Shown: piece after piece, positions 57,957-64,000 of the stretch | Position numbering within the stretch: the first letter of the stretch is position 1 | Layout: every line of letters begins with the position of its first letter | Assembly: GCF_031755915.1 (NCBI RefSeq) | Contig: NC_083383.1 | Coordinates: forward strand, 27,737,001-27,801,000 | Source: Ziziphus jujuba | Lineage: Eukaryota > Streptophyta > Magnoliopsida > Rosales > Rhamnaceae | Direction of reading: 5' to 3' | Length of the DNA: 64,000 nucleotides | Notes under the pieces: model-generated | Seen by the model: only the letters and a program-made list of their open reading frames with translations | What the model was told of the DNA's origin: nothing | Database searches by the model: none | Translations under genes and position numbers: made by a program

Positions 57957-59091
57957 TGATACGAACCTAGGATGACCTACTCCTAAACCCGTATTATATT
58001 AGCGCGGATCTTAATTAAGTTCAAGTTCTAATGGAATTGACCTCAACCCCTAACCAACCTGTGGTTAGAAACATTGGTATAATGTAGACACCACAATAGG
58101 GGATGGAAAGCCTATTAATAAGTCAAGCTAAAACAACCAATTCTCTAATGGTGTTTTAGGTGTTCTCAAAGAACAAAGAGATAATTAATCTCACAAGTAT
58201 TTTCTCAATCAAATCAAAGTTGTATTCTTATTGAAAAATAATCCTTTAAATAGGCTTTGAAAGAAACAAAATAAACCCTAAAAACCCTAGGTAAAACCGG
58301 CCACACATAAAGAAACCTAGTTGGCCGAAACTATACTTCCTTTCCTAATCTAAGTTTGATTAATTAATTCCTTTATATTAAATTAGGAATTAATTAATTT
58401 ACAATGGAAAGAATAAAGTAAAAACCTTCCTAAAGTTATTTTTCCAGAAAATAAATAAATAAAAGCTAAAAAGTAATGGTAGTTTCCTAAAACAAAAAGT
58501 AAAAACAAATTAGGAAACTAAAAATGCTAGCCTTTTTGATCAAGTTGACTTTGATCAATCTTTGACCTCTTTGAGCTCCAAATCAGCTTCTAGATGTTTT
58601 TTAGGATGCCAAATAAGCTGAATATGAAGGCCCACACGTTGCCCATGCTTGGAAAAATAAGAAAAGGCTAATACAGTAAAATACAGTAAAGCCAGCAAGC
58701 AATACAGCAAATTCGGCCAAATTGTTGATGCTGTCCGTACAAGCCCTTTTTGATTGCATTTGAGGCTGATTTAATTTGATTCCATGACCTATTAGGCATA
58801 TGTATTGAACCCATAAAGCATTGGAACCATTTCATGCTTCCTGGACTCCAAAAATGTACCAAAACCGTCACCCGGGTTCGTATTGGCTTCCACCACTTGG
58901 ATGCTTAGAATAGGCTTTCTATCTTCAAGTATGGACAAGCTCTGTTGAGATTGATTACCCCCTATATAAATACTCCCAGATTTTCCTTAAATCTCTTAAT
59001 TTGAGCTCTTGTGATTGGCCTAGTCTTCATCCGTCTCGAGTCAGCACCCCAGCGGGTTATCGGTGGAGCGGGCTCGGGCGGAATCACATCA
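57957..59091 (-). repeat. Solo LTR of the gypsy family, minus orientation
   Basis: 1,135 bp, flanked by a perfect AAATG duplication (57952-57956 and 59092-59096). It is the reverse complement of the 47259-48377 LTR type: on the minus strand it begins TGATGTGATTCCGCCCGAG and ends GGTTCGTATCA. The CCTTTAAATAGG block lies near 58250. Confidence 0.9.
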
Positions 59092-59889
59092 AAATGGGCA
59101 TTCGTTTGTGGCAAATAGACTTTTTATGCAGATATGACTACTACTTAACGGAGTGAGAGCATGACTAATGTGATTAAGAACTATATTAGCTATCAACATA
59201 ATTTATTGAGGTTCTTTGAGCAATTTCAGAGGTTAATTGAAGATCATCGTTACGAAGAATTAAAGGCTGATTTCAAAGCGACTCAAAGTACCCCATCATT
59301 ATCATTTTCAATTGAAATTCTAAACGATGCAGTAAGTATTTACACCCCAACAACATTTAAGGTGTTCCAAGATGAGTTATTTAAGGTTTATGATTGTGCT
59401 ATGCAAATTTTTGTTGATATTGGGACAATGACGGAGCACAAACTTACCAATCATAAATATATATTTTTTTTAATCATAAGTTAAATATGATTTTTCAGAT
59501 AGTACAGTGATTTGTAGTTGTAGAAAGTTTGAGTTTATAGGAATTTTGTTCTCCCATGCTCTTAAAATTCTTTCTTCAACGGATATAAAGAAAATTCCTA
59601 TACAATATATATTGAAATGATGGACAAAATCTACAAAGTTAGGAAATTCTAAATTTGTATTTGCGAATAGAATAAATGAAGACCCTAAAACAATTATGGC
59701 GAAACGTTATAAAGATTTGTGTAGATTTTAAACTCATGTAGCAATAAAGGCAACATAAATAGAAGAAACATATAAAAATGCAAGGACTATACTTAATAAG
59801 ATTTTATAAGATATGGATGCATATTTAAAAGACAATCATATTGGGAATCCATTTCTAATATCACAAAGGCTACAATCGTACTAAGTACT
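59092..59889 (+). pseudogene. FAR1-like pseudogene, segment 4
   Basis: Transposase-domain end SESMTNVIKNYISYQHNLLR, FFEQFQRLIEDHRYEELKAD and FPIEIL-like sequence (about 59150-59320), then FKVFQDELFKVYDCAMQ. After a frame change comes a SWIM-type zinc finger region (about 59510-59580) reading CSCRKFEF.GILFSHALK, where the expected second-pair Cys is Phe. Then come pieces KIPIQYIL, FANRINEDPKTIM and YKDLCRF. Stops occur throughout. It is cut at 59890. Confidence 0.88.
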
Positions 59890-61015
59890 TGATGCGAATC
59901 CGCCCGAGACCGTTCAACCGACAACCCGCTTGAGTGTTGATCCAATACAGATGAAGGTGGGGCCGATCACTAGAGCCCAAACCAAGAAGTTCAAGGAAAA
60001 TCTTGATGGATTTATCCAAGGAATAAGTCATAATCAAAAGGGGTTGTCCATATCCTAAAGAACCAAGGCCTGTTTTACTCATACAAGCAATAGAAGCCAA
60101 AACGGGCCTGGGTGACGTTTTTAGTGCCAATATGGAGGTCGAGTTGCATGAATTGGATCCCCATTATTTTGGGTTCAATTCATATGGTGGATGAGTCATA
60201 GAAACCAGCCAAAGCAGCTTCAAAGCAGAACAACATAGTGGTTTGCGTACAAGGGGAAGAAAGGCCGAAATTTGCTGTATTCTTTGCTGGCTTTACTTTA
60301 TTTTACTGTATTAGCCTTTTCTCATATTTCTAAGCAAGGGCAACATGAGCAACTTCATGATAAGCTTATTTGGCATTCCACAAAGACTATTGAAGCTGAT
60401 TTGGAGTCCAATTAGGTCAAAGAAGGGTCATTATCAACCTAGCCGAAAATTACCATATTTAGTTTCCTAATTTGTTTTTACTTTTTGTTTTAGGAAACTA
60501 TCTTTAATTTTGAATTTGTATTTATTTACTTATTGAACAAATAAGTTTAGGAAAGTTTTGATTTTATTATTTTGTTTGTAAATTAATTAATTCCTAATTG
60601 AAAATAAGGGAATTAATTAATTAGATTAGGAAAAGGAAAGATTCGGTCAAGCTAGAACTCTTCATTGTGTGGTCGGTTTTTCCTAGGGTTTTTAGGGTTT
60701 ATTTTTTTTCTTTCAAAGCCTATTTAAAGGATTATTTTCAATAAGAATAGAACCTTGATTTGAATGAGAAAATACTTGTGAGATTAATTATCTCTTTGTT
60801 CTTTGAGAACACCTAAAACACCATTAGAGAATTGGTTGTTTTAGCTTGACTTATCAATAGGTTTTCCATCCTCTATTGTGGCGTCTACATTATACCAAGG
60901 TTTCTAACCACAGGTTGGTTAGGGGTTGAGGTCGATTCCATTAGAACTTGAACTTAATTAAAATCCGGGCTAATATAATACGAGTTTAGGAGCAGGTCGT
61001 CCTAGGTTCATATCA
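59890..61015 (+). repeat. Solo LTR of the gypsy family, plus orientation
   Basis: 1,126 bp, TGATGCGAATCCGCCCGAG..TTCATATCA. Flanks GTACT (59885-59889) and ATACT (61016-61020) match at four of five. It looks closer to the minus-oriented solo LTR than to the LTRs of the 47.3-53.7 kb element. Confidence 0.88.
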
Positions 61016-61235
61016 ATACTAGTGAGACAATTAAAGAAATTAAAAATAAGGAAAGAGTACATGGAAAATTTATAAGGCCAATAAATGTTCTTTAAAGGTT
61101 TTAAAAGAAAAAAAAAACATTGCGCTTGAAGAACTATCTCAGCAACAGTCATGTGCTAATGAAATAGCACAGAATGATGTAAGAATTGAAGATTCAATTC
61201 AACAAACTTTATTATTTCAATCTTCCAATCTATGT
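61016..61235 (+). pseudogene. FAR1-like pseudogene, segment 5 (C-terminal)
   Basis: It reads TSETIKEIKNKERVHGKFIR then, after a frame change, IALEELSQQQSCANEIAQND and VRIEDSIQQTLLFQSSNLC. It continues from segment 4 across the solo LTR. Further 3' exons may lie in 61330-61700 but are too short to call. Confidence 0.75.
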
Positions 61236-62485
61236 AGGTAAAATTATTATTAACCATAATTTGATCTATGTTCATTACATTAATATTTAATGTATTCACA
61301 TATGTTTTTATTTTCAACTTTCATCTAATTTTAATAGACAAGATCGATTAAATTTTCCATTCAACATTGCATCGGGAAATCATGGTGATCAAATAATATT
61401 GTATTTTTAATTACATTTAATTTTTGTGATTCATACTTTATTTTTCTTTAATGGTAATAAATATTAATATTATTTTATTTTCTTACCATATGTTTTTATT
61501 TTTGTTATACATATTAAAAAATTATGTATACAAGGTTCAAGATCATGTTGCTTCAACAAATTTGATTCATAATACAAGTATGTTGAATTTATTAGAATAG
61601 GTATTGCAAAAGATTATTAAATGTATTTACTTTTTTATTTTATTTTAAATTTTATAGTTTGCTTTGGATTCAGTGGCAATCATATCATTGATAATATCAA
61701 GAATATACAGAAGTTTGACAGAAGGTATAGAAGCATTGAGAAAAAGTTTTATATTATTATTATTTTTTTATTTCATGCATTTTATATTTAGTGATAGATG
61801 TGTTTTCTTGAGATTATAAATTAATGTTTCGTGATATACAATTTACTATACCACTCTTAACAAACCATAAAAGTAGGTGTGGAACATTTCGTTGTACATA
61901 AACTAAGCCTTAAAAGGATTGCACTATCGGAGTGACCTTGATTATGGAGTTTCAAATATACACACTGGGTTTATCAATTTACTAAAAGACCAACTTTGCA
62001 AAGCAATGGTCTCCGAACTTGGAATTAGCACAAAAAATTGTCTACTTAATGAAATAATATCTTTTGTAATCATTAAAGAGTGTGGTTGTTTCAACAAAAC
62101 TTAACCATCGATTTGTAATTTTCCAAGAGATGGAGGATGATATGGCAGTATTTCTTCATGAGCTATTTTAGTGATGGACTCCAAAAAGAACTAGATTAGG
62201 TGGACCTTTGAAAGGTTATTATTTAACTGAGGGTTTAGAGACTAAAAAATGGCTATCTATGATGGCCTAAAAATGGTAAAATTAAATTACACATCAATGG
62301 AAGAAAAACTAAGACAAGTTGATCAAGAATGAAGCATGATTTTTTCAGTGCATTTAATGAGAATAACAATGTCAATCATTCCACAAAAAAAGAATTGGAC
62401 AAATTTATATTTATAGCTTTCTTTTGTAATGCTTTTCCATTTTTTCTTGTTCTTTTATACAAAAAAGAATCGTCCCAAAGTACAT
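61236..62485. other. 3' side of the FAR1-like pseudogene and unassigned DNA
   Basis: AT-rich. Short stretches such as DRLNFPFNIASGNHGDQI (about 61340-61390) could be a 3' exon of the FAR1-like sequence. A 61-codon frame at 61919-62104 has no recognised domain. Confidence 0.35.
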
Positions 62486-62489
62486 TGGG

Positions 62490-64000
62490 AATTTTCTCGC
62501 GTTGACCAAGTTTGACCATATTTGACCTTTATTGACTAAGTGAGGGTCAAATTTTGACTTTTTGCTCTTGATGAAATTTCATGTTGACCGAGGCATTGTT
62601 ATGAAGTACGCATCGACCTGAGTTCGTAGACTAGTAGCACATCGAAAATAGAGCTACAGTTTGAAAGCTATGAGTGAAACAAGTTGCGGTCTGAATTATC
62701 CCAGGGTGCCGTGTTTGACTTTTTACTTTTGTAGAATCTTGATTTGAATCATGGATGGTTTTAAAGTATTCGTCAAAATAAGTTCATAGACTAGTAGCAT
62801 GCCTAATTTGAACATTGGGTTAGAAAGTTATGGGCTTGCAAAGTTTTTCTAAGACATCGTTATAAGCGTCGATCTCTGTGTGTGCACAGTGCCTAATAAT
62901 AGTGTGCCATGTGTCACATTTTTAGACCAACCCATGAGTGCACAATGGCACCCATGGTCATTTTGATTGAGCAAGAAGGGGAGAGAAGCAAGAGACAGGA
63001 GAAAGAGGAGAGAGAGGGAGGAACAGACCTTATGCCATTGACCCATTTTCGACCATCGCCCAGTCACATGTGCCTGACCACTACGAGTGCCTTTCCATTT
63101 TTGGCCTGCCAGCCAAAAATCACGGCTAACTGGCCAGCCACGCCCCCGAATCTAGGCAATTTCTATTGAGTGGCCAGATTTCTTCCATCACCTATTTCTC
63201 CCAATCCAGACCTCCTTTTTCAACACCACCGATCCCATTGAGTCACCATTCCTTGATCTACCTCCCCACAAAAAATCACGACCATTGGCCACCGAACAAT
63301 CCGCCGGCGGCGAGTTTCTCCGGTGGGCATAATGGCTCACCGTGAAATCTCATTCCAGCAAGTTCCTGGTGATCCCACCTACCTTTCCCGCTAATTTGAC
63401 CTCTCTAAATCTGAACTCGAGGTTCTTTTCCCTCAATTCTTGATGGATTGCGAGATTCGAGGACATTAAATCCGAAACTTTTTCGGCAAGATTCTGGCCA
63501 CCACAGGTTCGATCTACAGGAGGTAAGATTCGATCCTTTATCCTCTTGTCGTAATCTTCATTTCGGTATATCATTTATGGATTTTGGATACCGTTTGTGT
63601 TAGCTTCTTGAGTAACCGTGTATAATTTATCCGATTAAATCGATTTTGTATAATGTTGATATTTTAGGAGCACGTGTGACTCGTGGGACCGATCCCATTA
63701 AGGATCTTGATTGATACGCATGCTTGAGGTGAGTGATCCACCTTCAAAACTATTTTGGGGACTGTTAAAAATATATATTTTGTGTTATTTGAAATTATGA
63801 AAAATAAATGTGTTTGATATTTGAGAGAAATTGATATTTCAAATTTATAATGCCAATTTATGATTAATTAATATATGTAATGCTACCAAATTATATTTTG
63901 GGTTATGATATATACATGGTTTAGTTGAATTTCTGAAAAATGTGTTATATATGTTTAATATTTAAGAAATTTTATTTGAATTTATAATGATCATTTATGT
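62490..64000 (+). repeat. Large-LTR family copy, running off the window
   Basis: It shares the head layout of the solo LTR at 53982: a TTGACCAAGTTTGACCA run, TTGACTTTTTGCT, repeated GTTCATAGACTAGTAGCA blocks (62620 and 62785), a GA-rich block (62980-63020) and a CGGCAAGATTCTGGCCACC region. The first few bases do not read TGTAACA, so the terminus is altered or truncated. The rest lies beyond 64000. Confidence 0.75.

Noticed and set aside
46370..61235. An autonomous Mutator-like element instead of a host FRS gene
   Set aside because: The FAR1 DNA-binding region plus transposase and SWIM order fits both, but no terminal inverted repeats or 9-bp duplication were found at either end. FRS pseudogene is preferred without being proven.
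61919..62104. 61-codon open frame
   Set aside because: No domain recognised and no similarity to the FAR1-like segments; left unassigned.

Overview
The window is plant nuclear DNA, almost certainly from a eudicot. It is very AT-rich. It holds split genes with GT..AG introns, and much of it is LTR retrotransposon: Ty1/copia, Ty3/gypsy, a 5S-rRNA-bearing Cassandra-type TRIM, and solo LTRs. One Mutator-type foldback element is also present. The species cannot be named from the sequence. No tRNA, functional rRNA gene or CRISPR array was seen.

Left half (3-43 kb): a decaying tandem cluster of NRT1/PTR FAMILY (NPF5-like) transporter genes, all on the minus strand. Copy A (3.06-11.54 kb) keeps all four exons, but exon 3 is split by a young 5.65-kb copia element with a CAAAT duplication and nearly identical LTRs. 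Exon 3 also carries a 1-bp frameshift. Copy B (15.67-22.04 kb) is more damaged: it has lost exon 2 and most of exon 1, carries frameshifts, and has an old copia element (GCATG duplication) in exon 4. Copy D (41.01-43.31 kb) is the only intact gene: four exons and 553 codons. Matching upstream blocks (A-type at about 11.8-13.8 and 39.7-40.1 kb; B/D-type at about 22-23.1 and 43.3-43.7 kb) suggest an ancestral duplication of an A+B pair in which the second A-type gene was lost.

Between B and D (23.3-36 kb) lies a nest of elements. An old gypsy element on the minus strand is split in its reverse transcriptase by a 9.6-kb element. That inner element is two LTRs of about 4.3 kb around only 237 bp of interior. 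One of these LTRs carries a Cassandra TRIM (TTTTA duplication) and a 103-bp miniature LTR. A Cassandra solo LTR sits in the gypsy gag region. A 1.5-kb foldback MITE with a perfect 9-bp duplication lies between A and B.

Right half (46-62 kb): a FAR1-RELATED SEQUENCE (FAR1/MULE-transposase-like) pseudogene on the plus strand, broken at four places. The insertions are a gypsy element (47.26-53.71 kb), a 3.9-kb solo LTR of the large-LTR family (53.98-57.86 kb, ATATA duplication), and two solo LTRs of the first gypsy family in opposite orientations (57.96-59.09 kb, AAATG; 59.89-61.02 kb, GTACT/ATACT). Reading across the duplications recovers the protein in order. The window ends inside another copy of the large LTR.

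Only gene D looks able to make a normal host protein. Everything else supportable is a pseudogene, a transposon, a transposon remnant or simple repeats.
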